From Rhizobium sophoriradicis (GTDB lineage Bacteria > Pseudomonadota > Alphaproteobacteria > Rhizobiales > Rhizobiaceae): a DNA stretch of 64,000 bases. Under the pieces are notes generated by a model. The model searched no databases and was not told the origin of the DNA. It saw only the letters and a program-made list of their open reading frames with translations. The stretch covers positions 1-64,000 of the forward strand of contig NZ_RQIH01000024.1 of assembly GCF_003939025.1 (NCBI RefSeq), written 5' to 3'. The position numbers were made by a program, and so were the translations under genes. Shown here in pieces: positions 52,903-62,858 of the stretch (the stretch's first letter is position 1; every line of letters starts with the position of its first letter).

Positions 52903-53667
52903 TCAGAAGGACAAATCGAGCACCCTGCCCTCGAACAGACGGTCCCTTGAGCCTTCAAGATGCGTCTTCATCAGCCGCTGCGCGTCATCGGCCCGGCCGT
53001 CGGCGATCGCTTTGTAGATGGCGTTATGCTCTTCATAGACCTGTTCGAGCCCCTGACGAGGGCCGAGCAAAGAGAGGCCGTGCAGATGCATGCCGACGGC
53101 GATATGGGCTTTCAGCGCATCGATCGAGGCGGTGTAATAATGGTTGTTGGCAGCCTCCGTCACCGCGCGATGGAAGATGAAATCGGCGTCGGTGCGGTGA
53201 AGTTGATGGCTGGTCGCCTCGCGCAAATCTGCAAGCGCATTGGCGATCTTCTGGATCGCCTGCTCATTGCGGCGCTTGGCGGCGAAATAGGCGGCGGCCG
53301 GCTCGATGGTCAGGCGGAATTCGTAGCAGCGCTGAATATCGGCAATGGTCTTAACAGGCGAATAGGCAAGCTGGGCCGTCGGCGATCCATGCGCACTGAC
53401 GAAGGTGCCTGCCCCCTGGCGGGCATAGACAATGCCCTGGTCGCGCAGGCGCGCCAGCGCATCGCGGACGATCGGTCGGGAAACACCGAGCATCGAGGCA
53501 AGTTCGTGTTCGCCGGGAAGGCGGGAATCCGGCGGATAGTTTCCGCCGCGGATCCGCTCGAGCAGCTGGTCGAAGACGCGATCGACCAGCTTGACGGCCT
53601 TGCCGCGTTCGGGCTTGCCCGGCGGGCCGGCTTCCGCGTTCAAAGATTCGCCATTTGCTTCAGTCAC
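52903..53667 (-). CDS. GntR/FadR-family transcriptional regulator
   Basis: 254 residues. Residues 25-95 are the winged helix-turn-helix (LPGEHELASMLGVSRPIVRDALARLRDQGIVYARQGAGTFVS). Residues 105-240 are an all-helical FCD effector domain, with FRLTIEPAAAYFAA, and late metal-type His positions (HRAVTEAANNH and HNAIYKAI). FadR/FCD regulators repress sugar-acid or amino-acid catabolic operons and let go when bound to a pathway compound. It ends the transporter operon, so it probably autoregulates. The 60620-60640 inverted repeat is a likely site. Confidence 0.92.
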   Translation of the reverse strand: MTEANGESLNAEAGPPGKPERGKAVKLVDRVFDQLLERIRGGNYPPDSRLPGEHELASMLGVSRPIVRDALARLRDQGIVYARQGAGTFVSAHGSPTAQLAYSPVKTIADIQRCYEFRLTIEPAAAYFAAKRRNEQAIQKIANALADLREATSHQLHRTDADFIFHRAVTEAANNHYYTASIDALKAHIAVGMHLHGLSLLGPRQGLEQVYEEHNAIYKAIADGRADDAQRLMKTHLEGSRDRLFEGRVLDLSF

Positions 53668-53688
53668 GTCATTCTCCCCGACGGTATC

Positions 53689-54753
53689 TTATGCCGCCTG
53701 ATTCCGAAGAACCAGCTTTAACAAACTATCCGGCTTACCGAAGCCCCCCGACTTGACGGCACACCGAAAAGGCCGCCCGCCGGCGGCCGTCACATCGAAC
53801 CACGGAATACCCGCCTCGATTTCGCCCTTCGGCTTGAGCACCTTCACCTCAAGCGCATGGAGGATTGCCAGCGCCGTATCGCCGCCGCCGACCATCAGCA
53901 TATCGGGCCGCGTATCGTCGATCACCCTTTTGACACCTGCCGCAAAGTCACCGGCAACGAGCGCCGCATCGGCCGCCATGTCGCCGGTACAGCGCAGCAG
54001 CACCGGCAGCGCCAGGCCCTCGCCGTATTCGATCAGCCCCATCGGCGCGTCCACCACCATACGTAAGGCGCCGGAGGCTTCGAGCCGGTTCATCTGGGCT
54101 AACGTGATCGGATCGCGCGAACCGAAGGCAAACAGCGTGCGCGGGGTCGGCGTAAATTCCGTCACCGGCCGCCGCCCGGCTTCACCGAGCCGCCGGGCGA
54201 AGGCCGCACCGAGGCCGCGCGCACCGACGCCGAGCGTCGTCAGCCAGACATGACCCGCGACGATCTGATCGAGATCGGCATCGTCCGCGGCGTCGGCAAC
54301 GATGACATTGTCCGAGCGGCTCTCGAACAGATCGGCGATCGGCAGCGGCTTGTTGACGCCGCGGCCGACGACACAGCCACGGTAGGTCAGGCGCTCCTGG
54401 TCGGGAATGGCGGGCGCTACGAGGATATCCTTCAGGCCGAGCGCATCCGCAAGCACCAGGCTTTCCGCCGCGACATTTCCCTTCAGCCGGGAGTCGATTT
54501 TCTTCATGACGATGGCAGGCTTCACGTCGCGAAACACCTTCGCCGCCGATCGGACCTTTTCGGCGGCATCGCGCTCGCCAAGTGCGCGCGAGGCGGTATT
54601 GACGACGACGACATCGCAGCCGGTGGCGATCGCCTCCTGCGCCGCTCCGACATCGACGGCGACTGCGACCGAGAGGCCGGCCGCAACGAAGGGGGTGCCG
54701 GTATCGAGCGCCCCCGTCAGATCGTCGGCGATGATCGCGGCCTTCAGCGTCAT
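53689..54753 (-). CDS. Four-carbon acid sugar kinase (DUF1537/OtnK family)
   Basis: 354 residues with the N-terminal IADDLTGALDTGTPF signature and VNTASRALG. A central substrate domain holds KKIDSRLKGNVAAE (the family's KxDSTLRGN). A C-terminal ATP-binding domain reads LMVGGGDTALAIL and GIPWFD. DUF1537 kinases phosphorylate 3- or 4-carbon acid sugars such as 3-oxo-tetronates and D-threonate. This one is shorter than the usual 400-430 residues. Overlaps the ABC ATPase gene by ATGA. It points to an acid-sugar substrate for the locus. Confidence 0.88.
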   Translation of the reverse strand: MTLKAAIIADDLTGALDTGTPFVAAGLSVAVAVDVGAAQEAIATGCDVVVVNTASRALGERDAAEKVRSAAKVFRDVKPAIVMKKIDSRLKGNVAAESLVLADALGLKDILVAPAIPDQERLTYRGCVVGRGVNKPLPIADLFESRSDNVIVADAADDADLDQIVAGHVWLTTLGVGARGLGAAFARRLGEAGRRPVTEFTPTPRTLFAFGSRDPITLAQMNRLEASGALRMVVDAPMGLIEYGEGLALPVLLRCTGDMAADAALVAGDFAAGVKRVIDDTRPDMLMVGGGDTALAILHALEVKVLKPKGEIEAGIPWFDVTAAGGRPFRCAVKSGGFGKPDSLLKLVLRNQAA

Positions 54754-55742
54754 GTGATCTCACCCGTATTGACGGCGTGGCAGGCGACGAGATGGCCGGG
54801 CTTGGCTTCCTTCCAGACAGGAATGACCTTGCTGCAGACATCCATCGCGATCGGGCAGCGCGTGTGGAAACGGCAGCCGGAAGGCGGGTTCAGCGGGCTC
54901 GGCACGTCGCCCTGCAGGATCTGGCGCTGACGGGTGCGCTCATGCTCCGGATCGGTCTCCGGAACGGCCGACAACAGCGCCTTCGTATAGGGATGCAGCG
55001 GGTTGTCGAAAAGTTCCTCGCGCATCGCGAGTTCGGCGAGCCGCCCGAGATACATGACGCCGACGCGGGTGCTGATATGGCGCACCACCGCGAGGTCATG
55101 GGCGATGAAGAGATAGGTCAGACCGTATTTCTCCTGCAGATCGAGCAGCAGGTTGATGATCTGTGCCTGGATCGACACGTCGAGAGCCGAGATCGCCTCG
55201 TCGCAGACGATGAATTTCGGCTGGCAGGCGAGCGCCCGGGCGATGACGACGCGCTGGCGCTGGCCGCCGGATAGCTCGTGCGGGTAACGCTGGGTAAATC
55301 GCGTGGGCAGGCCGACATCGGTCAGCAGCATCGCCACCTTTTCCTTGAGCTCGGCCTTGGTGCACAGCTTGTGAAAGAGGATCGGCTCGCCGATCGCCTC
55401 GCCCACCGTCATGCGCGGATTGAGCGTCGAATAGGGGTCCTGGAAGACGATCTGCAGGTCGCGGCGGAACGGCCGCATCTGCTTTTCATCAAGCTTGGCG
55501 AGATCCTGGCCCTTGTAGACCACCTTGCCGCTGGTCGCCTTGTAGAGGTTGAGGATGGTGAAGCCGGTCGTCGATTTGCCGCAGCCGGATTCGCCGACGA
55601 GGCTCAGCGTTTCGCCTTCCATGATGTCGAGATCGACATTGTCGAGCGCATAGACGGTTGCCGAGCGTTCGCCGAAGGCGCCGAGCTTGACGTGGAAATG
55701 TTTGACCAGATTTTCAACCTTGAGCAGCGGTTGCGCAGCCAT
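54750..55742 (-). CDS. Oligopeptide-type ABC transporter ATP-binding protein (DppF/OppF-like)
   Basis: 330 residues from ATG 55742, which shares a base with the previous stop (TGATG). Walker A ([13 protein letters not shown]), ABC signature ([10 protein letters not shown]), Walker B ([12 protein letters not shown]), and the Opp/Dpp C-terminal zinc-like Cys segment ([15 protein letters not shown]). The Walker B has ISALD in place of the usual PTSALD/VSALD. Second ATPase of the importer. Confidence 0.95.
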   Translation of the reverse strand: MAAQPLLKVENLVKHFHVKLGAFGERSATVYALDNVDLDIMEGETLSLVGESGCGKSTTGFTILNLYKATSGKVVYKGQDLAKLDEKQMRPFRRDLQIVFQDPYSTLNPRMTVGEAIGEPILFHKLCTKAELKEKVAMLLTDVGLPTRFTQRYPHELSGGQRQRVVIARALACQPKFIVCDEAISALDVSIQAQIINLLLDLQEKYGLTYLFIAHDLAVVRHISTRVGVMYLGRLAELAMREELFDNPLHPYTKALLSAVPETDPEHERTRQRQILQGDVPSPLNPPSGCRFHTRCPIAMDVCSKVIPVWKEAKPGHLVACHAVNTGEIT

Positions 55743-56749
55743 CACGCGGCCTCCTGCATTCTCTGGACGACGAAACAGGCGGCGCGATGATTGCTGCTGC
55801 CGCTCAAGGGTTCGAGTCGCGGCACCTTCTCGTGACAGACCGCCTCTACGAGCGGGCAGCGCGGCGCAAAGGGGCATCCCTTCGGCCGGCGGCCGGGCTC
55901 CGGCGGCGTGCCGCCGATCGAGCTCAGCCGGCTTGCCGGCGGATCTGACAGTTTCGGGATCGAGGAGAGCAGGCCGCGCGTATAGGGATGGCTCGGCCGC
56001 GCATAGAGCTCGTCGACCGGGGCGTCCTCGACGACCGTGCCGGCGTAAAGCACCGCGACGCGATCGACGAGGCCGGCGATCAATGCCAGATCGTGGGTGA
56101 TCCAGACGACGGACATGCCGAGCTTGGCGCGCAGATCCTTCACCAGATCGACGATCTGGGCCTGGATGGTGACGTCGAGCGCCGTCGTCGGCTCATCGGC
56201 GATCAGAAGCTTGGGATTGCAGGCAAGGCCGATCGCGATCATCACGCGCTGACGCATGCCGCCGGAAAGCTCGTGCGGAAAGGCCTGCAGCCGCTCTTCC
56301 GGGCCGGGAATACCGACGAGGCGCAGAAGCTCGACGGCACGGACGCGGGCCTCCGACTTTTTCATTCTGCGGTGATAGATCAGCGGCTCGCAGATCTGGT
56401 CGCCGACCCGCATGACCGGATTGAGCGAGGTCATCGGATCCTGGAAGACGAAGCCGATATCGCCGCCGCGCACCTTGCGCAGCTCGGCATTCGACATCGT
56501 CTGCAGGTCGCGGCCGGCGAAGGTGGCTGTGCCCTTGGCGACCTTGATCTTGTTCGGCAGAAGCCGCATCAGGCTCAGCATGGTGAGGCTCTTGCCGCAG
56601 CCGGATTCACCGACGACGCCCAAGGTTTCGCCTTTGTCGACATGGAGATCGATGCCGTCGACGACGATGGCCGGGCCGTTGCGGCCATCGATCTCGACGG
56701 TAAGCGCCCTGACATCGAGCAGGCGTTCTCTGTTTTGAGTGTCCATCAT
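55742..56749 (-). CDS. Oligopeptide-type ABC transporter ATP-binding protein (DppD/OppD-like)
   Basis: 335 residues from ATG 56749, which overlaps the permease stop; ATG 56746 is the next codon and also possible. Walker A ([13 protein letters not shown]), signature ([10 protein letters not shown]), Walker B ([12 protein letters not shown]), C-terminal Cys segment ([15 protein letters not shown]). A longer upstream frame lies inside the permease gene and is a shadow. Confidence 0.95.
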   Translation of the reverse strand: MMDTQNRERLLDVRALTVEIDGRNGPAIVVDGIDLHVDKGETLGVVGESGCGKSLTMLSLMRLLPNKIKVAKGTATFAGRDLQTMSNAELRKVRGGDIGFVFQDPMTSLNPVMRVGDQICEPLIYHRRMKKSEARVRAVELLRLVGIPGPEERLQAFPHELSGGMRQRVMIAIGLACNPKLLIADEPTTALDVTIQAQIVDLVKDLRAKLGMSVVWITHDLALIAGLVDRVAVLYAGTVVEDAPVDELYARPSHPYTRGLLSSIPKLSDPPASRLSSIGGTPPEPGRRPKGCPFAPRCPLVEAVCHEKVPRLEPLSGSSNHRAACFVVQRMQEAA

Positions 56750-57705
56750 TTGCTGCCCCGCGGGTTGAGCGCGTCGTTGAGGCCATCGCCGAGGAAGCTG
56801 AAGGCAACTGAGGCAAGGCCGAGCACGGCCGCCGGAGCGGCGAGAAGATGCGGATAATGCTGCCAGACGCGAAGGCCGTCCGAGATCATGTTGCCCCAGC
56901 TCGGCGTCGGCGGATTGACCCCGACGCCGAGGAAGCTGAAGGCGCTTTCCAGCACCATCGCCGTGCCGAGGCCGGCGCTGACCGAGACGATCAGCGGCCC
57001 GAGCGCATTCGGCACCACATAACGCTTGATGATGACCCAGTTCGAAAGCCCGAGCGCCTGGGCAGCGGTGATATAGGGCCGGCTGCGGATCGACAGCACC
57101 TGGGCGCGCACCAGGCGCGCGTAAGGCGGCCAGGAGATCAGCGCCATCGACCCGAAGACGAGAATGAAATCCACCCAGATCGTCTGGCGGTAGAAGGGAT
57201 TGAGGGTCTCGAGGTAGCGCGCCTCCATCCAGCGGGTGATCGGCGACTTTAGCGAGGCGTTGATGACGACGACGAGCAGCAGGTTGGGCACCGACATCGT
57301 CACGTCGGTCAGCCACATGATGGCACGGTCGAAGGGATTGCCGAAGAAGCCGGCGACGGCGCCGAGCGTCAGGCCGATCAGCACCGCGAAGAAGGTGACG
57401 ATGACGGCAACGAGGAAAGCGGTCCGCGTGCCGAAGACCACGCGGCTGAAGACGTCGCGGCCGAGGTCGTCGGTTCCGAAGAGGTGGCTAATCGACGGCA
57501 GCGCATTGCGGGCGTTGAGATCCTGGCTGAGATAATCATAGGGCGTGAGATACGGCCCGAAGATCGCGGTGAATGCGAGGAGCAGCACGACAACGAGGCC
57601 GAATACCGCAAGCTTGTTGCGCTTCAGCCGATGCCAGGCGTCGCGCCAGAGGCTGACCGGCGGTTCCTCGATCGTTTCAGGGGTGGAAAGAGGGATTGCG
57701 GACAC
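56746..57705 (-). CDS. Oligopeptide-type ABC transporter permease (DppC/OppC-like)
   Basis: 319 residues, six helices. N-terminal LKRNKLAVFGLVVVLLLAF, HLFGTDDLGRDVFSRVVFGTR and the EAA loop (AAQALGLSNWVIIKRYVVPNALGPLIV) identify the DppC type. Starts two bases after the other permease gene's stop. Confidence 0.95.
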   Translation of the reverse strand: MSAIPLSTPETIEEPPVSLWRDAWHRLKRNKLAVFGLVVVLLLAFTAIFGPYLTPYDYLSQDLNARNALPSISHLFGTDDLGRDVFSRVVFGTRTAFLVAVIVTFFAVLIGLTLGAVAGFFGNPFDRAIMWLTDVTMSVPNLLLVVVINASLKSPITRWMEARYLETLNPFYRQTIWVDFILVFGSMALISWPPYARLVRAQVLSIRSRPYITAAQALGLSNWVIIKRYVVPNALGPLIVSVSAGLGTAMVLESAFSFLGVGVNPPTPSWGNMISDGLRVWQHYPHLLAAPAAVLGLASVAFSFLGDGLNDALNPRGSK

Positions 57706-57707
57706 GG

Positions 57708-58670
57708 TCAGCGGCTCCTTCTTGAATCATTGGCGCGGGGGTCGAGCAGCGGATAGAGCACATCCACCAGCAGGTTCGAGACCATCACCAGGAACGATCC
57801 GATCAGAGTGATCGCCAGGATGACCGGGTAGTCGGAATTGATCAGCGCCTGCACCGTCAACCGGCCGAGGCCCGGCAGACCGAAGACGAGTTCGACGAAG
57901 ATCGCGCCGTTGACGATGGTAATCATGATCAGACCGAGTTGCGTCACGACAGGTGTCAGCACCGGCCGCAGGATATGGCGCAGCGCCACGATGATCTCGG
58001 GCACGCCCTTGGCGCGGGCGGTGCGGACGAAATCCTCCGACAGCACCTCGATGACGGCGGCACGGGTCTGGCGCACGATCAAAGCGATCGGCTGGAACGA
58101 CAGCACCAGCAGCGGCAGCAGGATGCGGATATCGAAGATGCCGCCCCAGCCATAGGGCACGCTGGCGCCCGGCAGCAGCACGATGAGGCCGACCATCAGC
58201 AATGGACCTGCGACATAGGCGGGGATCGCCCAGAGGAAGAGCGCCGAACCCAGAATGGCATAATCCAGGCGCGAATTCTGATTCAGCGCGGCGACCATGC
58301 CGAGCGGGATTGCGACGAGGGCCGTCAGAATGATGGAACAGAGGGCAAGCTGGAAGGACACGGGTGCCGCGGCCGAGACCATCGCCCAGACGGCGCGGCC
58401 CGAGGTCAGCGAATTGCCGAACTGGCCGTGCAGCAGGTTCCAGATGTAAAGGCCGAACTGCTCGATGAAGGGCCTGTTGAGGCCGGCACTTTCACGGATG
58501 GCTTCGATGCGCTGCGGATTATAGGCGACGTCACCAGGCGCGCGCAGGAAGATCAGCTTGATCGGATCGCCGGCGCCGTAGAAGGCCAGCGCGTAAACGG
58601 CGAGCATCACCACCAGAACGGACGGAATCCAGATGGCAAACCGGGTTAGCACGTAGCGCAGCAAGGCCAC
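57708..58670 (-). CDS. Oligopeptide-type ABC transporter permease (DppB/OppB-like)
   Basis: 320 residues, six helices. MALLRYVLTRFAIWIPSVLVVML is the N-terminal helix, GLNRPFIEQFGLYIWNLLHGQFGNSL the typical first loop, and FVRTARAKGVPEIIVALRHILRP the EAA loop. First permease after the binding-protein gene. Confidence 0.95.
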   Translation of the reverse strand: MALLRYVLTRFAIWIPSVLVVMLAVYALAFYGAGDPIKLIFLRAPGDVAYNPQRIEAIRESAGLNRPFIEQFGLYIWNLLHGQFGNSLTSGRAVWAMVSAAAPVSFQLALCSIILTALVAIPLGMVAALNQNSRLDYAILGSALFLWAIPAYVAGPLLMVGLIVLLPGASVPYGWGGIFDIRILLPLLVLSFQPIALIVRQTRAAVIEVLSEDFVRTARAKGVPEIIVALRHILRPVLTPVVTQLGLIMITIVNGAIFVELVFGLPGLGRLTVQALINSDYPVILAITLIGSFLVMVSNLLVDVLYPLLDPRANDSRRSR

Positions 58671-58738
58671 CTCCCACCTGTTGTTCGATGCGGTCCGTCC
58701 TAAAGCCAGGCAGATCGCATCTCTTCGTCTTGAAACTT

Positions 58739-58764
58739 GCGCGAAGGCCTTGCAGCCTTCGCGC
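58739..58764. terminator. Intercistronic stem-loop after the binding-protein gene
   Basis: Perfect ten-base stem (GCGCGAAGGC/GCCTTCGCGC) with a six-base loop, in the 122 bases between the binding-protein stop and the permease start on the leftward strand. Such hairpins commonly raise the amount of binding protein over permease by partial termination or mRNA protection. Confidence 0.7.
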
Positions 58765-58792
58765 GCTTATTGCCAGGAACGATCATTCCCAA

Positions 58793-60430
58793 TCAGCCGA
58801 TGGAGATGTTCCAAGGTTCGGCGATCTGCCAGTCGAGGTTCTTCTCGAGTCCCTTGACCTCCTTGGTGGCCCAGCGCGACATCGCCTGAGAATACCATGG
58901 AATGAAGGCCCAATCCTCGCGGAATGCCTTCTGGGCTTCCTGGGCGAGAGCAACGCGCTGCGGATCATCCGCAGCCTTGGTCGCCGCTTCGGCAAGGGCG
59001 CCGTCGACCTTGTCGTTCTTGTATCCGCCGAGCTTGTTCTGCGCGTTCGACGAGGTCGAGGCGATGCTGCCCGTGAGATAGGAAACGGCATCGGGAACAC
59101 GGGTGCCGACGTCGTCGCGGAAGATCTGGACCGAGTTCTGATCCGGACCGGCATAGGAGTCCTGCTGCGGCTTCATGTCGACGGCAGTGATGCCTAGGTT
59201 CTGACGCCACTGCTCGGCAATGAACTGGGCGGCGGCCTGAATGGCCGGCGCCGAAATGCCGACGAACAGGATCTTCGGCAGGCGCTCGGGCCCGCCATAG
59301 CTCGATTCGGCAAGCAGCTTCTTTGCGGCTGCCGGATCATAGGGAAAGGCCTCGAAGCCGGAATTGTCGGCGCCGGGAACCGAGTTGAGGATCTGGTCGG
59401 CCTTCTTGTGCGGCCCATCCGGATAGGACGCCTTGAACAGGCCGTCGCGGTCGACCGCCATGATCAGTGCCTGGCGGACCTTCGGATCGTCCATCGGCGC
59501 GCGGGAAATGTTGAACCAGAAGTGCTGGCTGGTCGGGATCAGCGGGCCGGCCGAGAATTCCGCGCCGAGATCCTGGATGATCGTCGAGGTGACGAGCTCG
59601 GTATGGGCGTTGAACTCGCCCGACTTGATCAGCGACGTGGCGGTGACATTGTCCTCGATCGAGGTGATGTCGATGCGGGCAAGCTTCGGCTTCTGCCCAA
59701 AGAAGTTCTCATTCGGCTCGAAGGTGATCTTGCCGGCATCGATATCGATGGCCGTCAGCTTGAAGGGGCCGGAGAAGACCGGCTTGTTCTCCGGCTTGTA
59801 CCAGTCGATGATCTCCTCGCCGTCGCTGCCGCGCGACTGCGACGCCTTGGTGATCGGGGCGATGTGGTTGGCGAGCCGCATGAAGAAGATCGGATCGGCA
59901 GCAGCCAGCGTCACCACGACCGTGCCCTCGTCGGGTGTCGCGACACCGGTCAGCTCGTTGCCGGAGCCGGCGGCGATTTCCGCATAACCCTTGACCTTGC
60001 TCAGCACCTGGTCGGCGCGCTGGCTCTTGGTGTTCGGCATTGAGGCGACTTCCCACGATCCCTTGACGTCGGCCGAGGTGATCTTGCTGCCGTCGGAGAA
60101 TACGGCCTTGGGGTCGATCTTGAAGGTCCAGACTGTGTTGTCGGCCGATTCCCAGCTGGTGAAGACGTAGGGCTTGATATTGCCCTGACTGTCGAAATAC
60201 ATCGGCGAAGCCCACCAGATCGAGTTCCAGCGGAACGTTCTGCCACCGCCGCGCAGCGGCGACCAATCCTGGTCGAATGCCGGATGGGCGACTTTTAGTA
60301 CCTGGCCTTCATCGGCCAGCACGATGCGGGCATTCATCCCGAACACCGTCAGCCCGACGCCGGCGGCAAGGCCGAGCTTCAGCGCGTTGCGGCGCGATAA
60401 ATTGGTTTTATCCGATTGATCAAAAGACAT
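58793..60430 (-). CDS. ABC transporter substrate-binding protein (SBP family 5), Tat-exported
   Basis: 545 residues. A twin-arginine signal (LSRRNALKLGLAAGVGLTVFG) implies folding before export. The mature protein has the family 5 signature (SWESADNTVWTFKIDPKAVFSDGSKITSADV) and late ILNSVPGADNSGFEAFPYDPAAAKKLL. Family 5 proteins bind peptides, but many rhizobial ones bind sugars or glycosides. Given the kinase, lyase and BNR protein nearby, a sugar-acid-containing ligand is more likely than a peptide. Confidence 0.93.
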   Translation of the reverse strand: MSFDQSDKTNLSRRNALKLGLAAGVGLTVFGMNARIVLADEGQVLKVAHPAFDQDWSPLRGGGRTFRWNSIWWASPMYFDSQGNIKPYVFTSWESADNTVWTFKIDPKAVFSDGSKITSADVKGSWEVASMPNTKSQRADQVLSKVKGYAEIAAGSGNELTGVATPDEGTVVVTLAAADPIFFMRLANHIAPITKASQSRGSDGEEIIDWYKPENKPVFSGPFKLTAIDIDAGKITFEPNENFFGQKPKLARIDITSIEDNVTATSLIKSGEFNAHTELVTSTIIQDLGAEFSAGPLIPTSQHFWFNISRAPMDDPKVRQALIMAVDRDGLFKASYPDGPHKKADQILNSVPGADNSGFEAFPYDPAAAKKLLAESSYGGPERLPKILFVGISAPAIQAAAQFIAEQWRQNLGITAVDMKPQQDSYAGPDQNSVQIFRDDVGTRVPDAVSYLTGSIASTSSNAQNKLGGYKNDKVDGALAEAATKAADDPQRVALAQEAQKAFREDWAFIPWYSQAMSRWATKEVKGLEKNLDWQIAEPWNISIG

Positions 60431-60753
60431 GTCATTCCTCCCAGGTGAAATCGGCAGCGCTCTCCCGGCGCTGCCAGGCGCAGCACAATCCGTCGTCTAT
60501 CGTTCTCTCGTTATTGTAAATATGTCAACAAAAATCCGCGATTTTCATTCGAACAAAATTTATCTTTCAAAAAATATGAAGAATTACAATCAGATAAATT
60601 TTCGCTTTCAGATTAATCCCTTTTGTCTTCTTGACAAAAGCGCCACAATGGAAAAGTTCTTAGCACTCCATCGCAGGCAGATGCATGACAATCGGGCGCA
60701 GTCGCGCGGTTCGGACACGGATCGGCAAGCCAGGGCGCACCGAAGGAGGAGAA
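60431..60753. promoter_or_regulatory. Divergent promoter region of the catabolic locus
   Basis: This 323-base stretch is AT-rich from about 60515 to 60620 and separates the two divergent arms. It contains the 60620-60640 inverted repeat and a second weaker dyad near 60515-60533 (TTGT and ACAA 10 bases apart). No gene is seen. Confidence 0.6.
60620..60640. promoter_or_regulatory. Perfect inverted repeat, likely GntR-family operator
   Basis: Eight-base arms CTTTTGTC and GACAAAAG with a five-base spacer (TTCTT). FadR/FCD regulators often bind TTGT...ACAA-type dyads; the arms here contain TTGTC/GACAA. A TTGACA lies across its right half (60631-60636) and could be a -35 that bound regulator would block. 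Confidence 0.6.
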
Positions 60754-61659
60754 ATGAGCCATCACAGGATCACCGGCGTCTTCAGCGCGGCCGCAACGCC
60801 GCTGACGGCTGACAACACGCCGGATTTCGCGCTTTTCACCGACCATTGCCGGCAGCTGCTGGCCGAGGGATGTCATGGCGTGGCCCTGCTCGGCACGACC
60901 GGTGAGGCCAATTCCTTCTCCGGCAATGAGCGGCGCGCCATTCTGGAAGCGGCTGTGAAGGCCGGCATTCCGGCCGATAGGCTTTTGCCGGGCACCGGCG
61001 TCGTCGCCATTCCGGAGACCGTGGAACTGACACGGCACGCGCTGTCGCTCGGCGTCACCAAAGTGGTGATGCTGCCACCCTTTTATTATAAGGGCGTCTC
61101 CGACGACGGCCTCTTCGCTGCCTATTCGCAAGTGCTGGAAAAGGTCGCGGATACGCGTCTGCGGGTCATTCTCTATCACATCCCGCAGGTTTCGGGCATT
61201 CCGCTGTCCATTCCACTGATCGGCCGGCTGATTGCGGCATTCCCGGAAACCGTCGTCGGCATTAAGGAATCGGCGGGCGATTTCAACAACATGCAGGCAA
61301 TTATCGCCGCTTATCCCGGATTTTCTGTCCTGGCCGGCGCCGATCCGCTGCTGCTACCGCTGATGAAGGCCGGCGGCGCCGGCTGCATCACGGCCACTTC
61401 CAATCTGGTGGCGGATTCGCTCCGCACCGTTTACGACCATGTCCATGACGAGGCGCGCGCCGCCGATGTCGAGGCGGCGCAGGCGCGCATCAACGCCTAT
61501 CGCACGCTTTCCAACTCCTACGTCCAGATCCCGACCATCAAGGCAATGGTCGGGCTGAAGACGGGCAATCCCGCCTGGAAGCGCACGCGCGCGCCGCTGA
61601 TGCCGCTGAGCGAGGCGGATTATGCCGCACTCGCCAATAGCTACGCCAAATTGTCCTGA
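60754..61659 (+). CDS. DapA-family (DHDPS/NAL) aldolase or lyase
   Basis: 301 residues from ATG 60754 behind AGGAGGA. GTTGEANSFSGNERRAI is the pyruvate carboxylate-binding motif. Tyr141 in LYHIPQVSG and the Schiff-base lysine Lys171 in VGIKES complete the class I aldolase site. Members include dihydrodipicolinate synthase, N-acetylneuraminate lyase and KDG/L-KDO aldolases. HIPQVSG instead of NIPxxTG speaks against a housekeeping DapA. With kinase, importer and dehydrogenase nearby it is a catabolic pyruvate-type aldolase or dehydratase. Confidence 0.93.
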   Translation: MSHHRITGVFSAAATPLTADNTPDFALFTDHCRQLLAEGCHGVALLGTTGEANSFSGNERRAILEAAVKAGIPADRLLPGTGVVAIPETVELTRHALSLGVTKVVMLPPFYYKGVSDDGLFAAYSQVLEKVADTRLRVILYHIPQVSGIPLSIPLIGRLIAAFPETVVGIKESAGDFNNMQAIIAAYPGFSVLAGADPLLLPLMKAGGAGCITATSNLVADSLRTVYDHVHDEARAADVEAAQARINAYRTLSNSYVQIPTIKAMVGLKTGNPAWKRTRAPLMPLSEADYAALANSYAKLS

Positions 61660-61670
61660 GGAGATCCGCC

Positions 61671-62858
61671 ATGCGTTTTACCGGCCTGCCTTCGGAAGCC
61701 GTCCCTGCTCTGATGACCGGGGCCGTCACCCCTCACCCCTCTGTCGCAGGCCGCGCCGACGCCTACCTGCCCTCCCCCTGCATCCAGAACCATGCGGCTA
61801 ATCTTGCCTTTCTCCCCGACGGCACGCTAACCTGCGTCTGGTTCGGCGGCACGATGGAGGGCATGGGAGACATTTCGATTTACATGTCGCGGCTGGCGCC
61901 GGGCTCCGATCGCTGGTCGGATCCGGAAAAGATGAGCGACGATCCGGAGAAATCCGAGCAGAACCCCTTGATATTCAACGCCCCTGACGGAAAGATTTGG
62001 CTGCTCTACACATCGCAGACGTCAGGCAACCAGGATGGCTCGATTGTCAAATTCCGGACATCGAATGACGGCGGCAAAACATTCGGCCCGGTTCAAATCC
62101 TCTGCGACAGCCCCGGTACCTTCGTCCGCCAGCCGATTGTCGTCAACGACCGCGGCGACTGGCTGCTGCCGATCTTCCGCTGCGTCGGCCTTGAGGGTCG
62201 ACGCTGGAGTGGCGATGCCGATACGGCAGCGGTGCTGATCTCGCGTGATCGCGGCGCGAACTGGCAAATGGTCGATATTTGGGACAGTCTCGGCGCCGTG
62301 CACATGAACATCCTGCCGCTTGGCGGCAGCGAGATGGTCGCCTTCTACCGCAATCGTTTCGCCGAAACCATACTTTCCAGCCGATCGGCGGACGGCGGCG
62401 AAAGCTGGAGCCCGCCCGAGCCGACCGAACTGCCGAACAACAACTCCTCAATCCAGGCCACCGTTCTGGATGATGGAGGGATTGCAATGGTTTACAACCA
62501 TTCGAATGCGACGATGTCGGATGCGCGGCGCCAGTCTCTCTACGACGAAATCGAGGGTGACGTGGCTGGAGAGAGCGCTGCTATCGTTGCCGATGCCGGC
62601 CGCAAGGCGGTCTGGGGTGTTCCGCGCGCGCCCCTTAGCTTGGCTATCTCGAGGGATGGCGGCAGGACCTTTCCGCAGCGCATGGATCTCGATACCGGCG
62701 ACGGCTTCTGCCTCAGCAACAATTCGAAGGATTCGCTGAACCGCGAATTCTCCTACCCCTCGGTCATCCAGGGCAGCGATGGCACGCTCCATGTCGCCTA
62801 CACCTATTACCGGCGCGCCATCAAATATGTGCGGCTCGCCCCGCAAGCGCTGCCGTAA
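61671..62858 (+). CDS. BNR/sialidase-like six-bladed beta-propeller protein
   Basis: 395 residues, no signal peptide. Four Asp-box turns are visible (SNDGGKTFGP, SRDRGANWQM, SADGGESWSP, SRDGGRTFPQ), typical of BNR_2 propellers such as exo-sialidase-like proteins. QNHAANLAFLPDGTL near the N-terminus and a C-terminal VAYTYYRRAIKYVRL are typical of this family. Eleven bases after the DapA-like gene. Annotated relatives are called sialidases, but cytoplasmic members like this probably cleave or isomerise another glycoside or sugar acid. Confidence 0.85.
   Translation: MRFTGLPSEAVPALMTGAVTPHPSVAGRADAYLPSPCIQNHAANLAFLPDGTLTCVWFGGTMEGMGDISIYMSRLAPGSDRWSDPEKMSDDPEKSEQNPLIFNAPDGKIWLLYTSQTSGNQDGSIVKFRTSNDGGKTFGPVQILCDSPGTFVRQPIVVNDRGDWLLPIFRCVGLEGRRWSGDADTAAVLISRDRGANWQMVDIWDSLGAVHMNILPLGGSEMVAFYRNRFAETILSSRSADGGESWSPPEPTELPNNNSSIQATVLDDGGIAMVYNHSNATMSDARRQSLYDEIEGDVAGESAAIVADAGRKAVWGVPRAPLSLAISRDGGRTFPQRMDLDTGDGFCLSNNSKDSLNREFSYPSVIQGSDGTLHVAYTYYRRAIKYVRLAPQALP

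Noticed and set aside
61671-62858. True sialidase with a sialic acid operon
   Set aside because: No signal peptide, and the usual nan partner genes are missing; Asp-boxes alone do not show sialidase activity.
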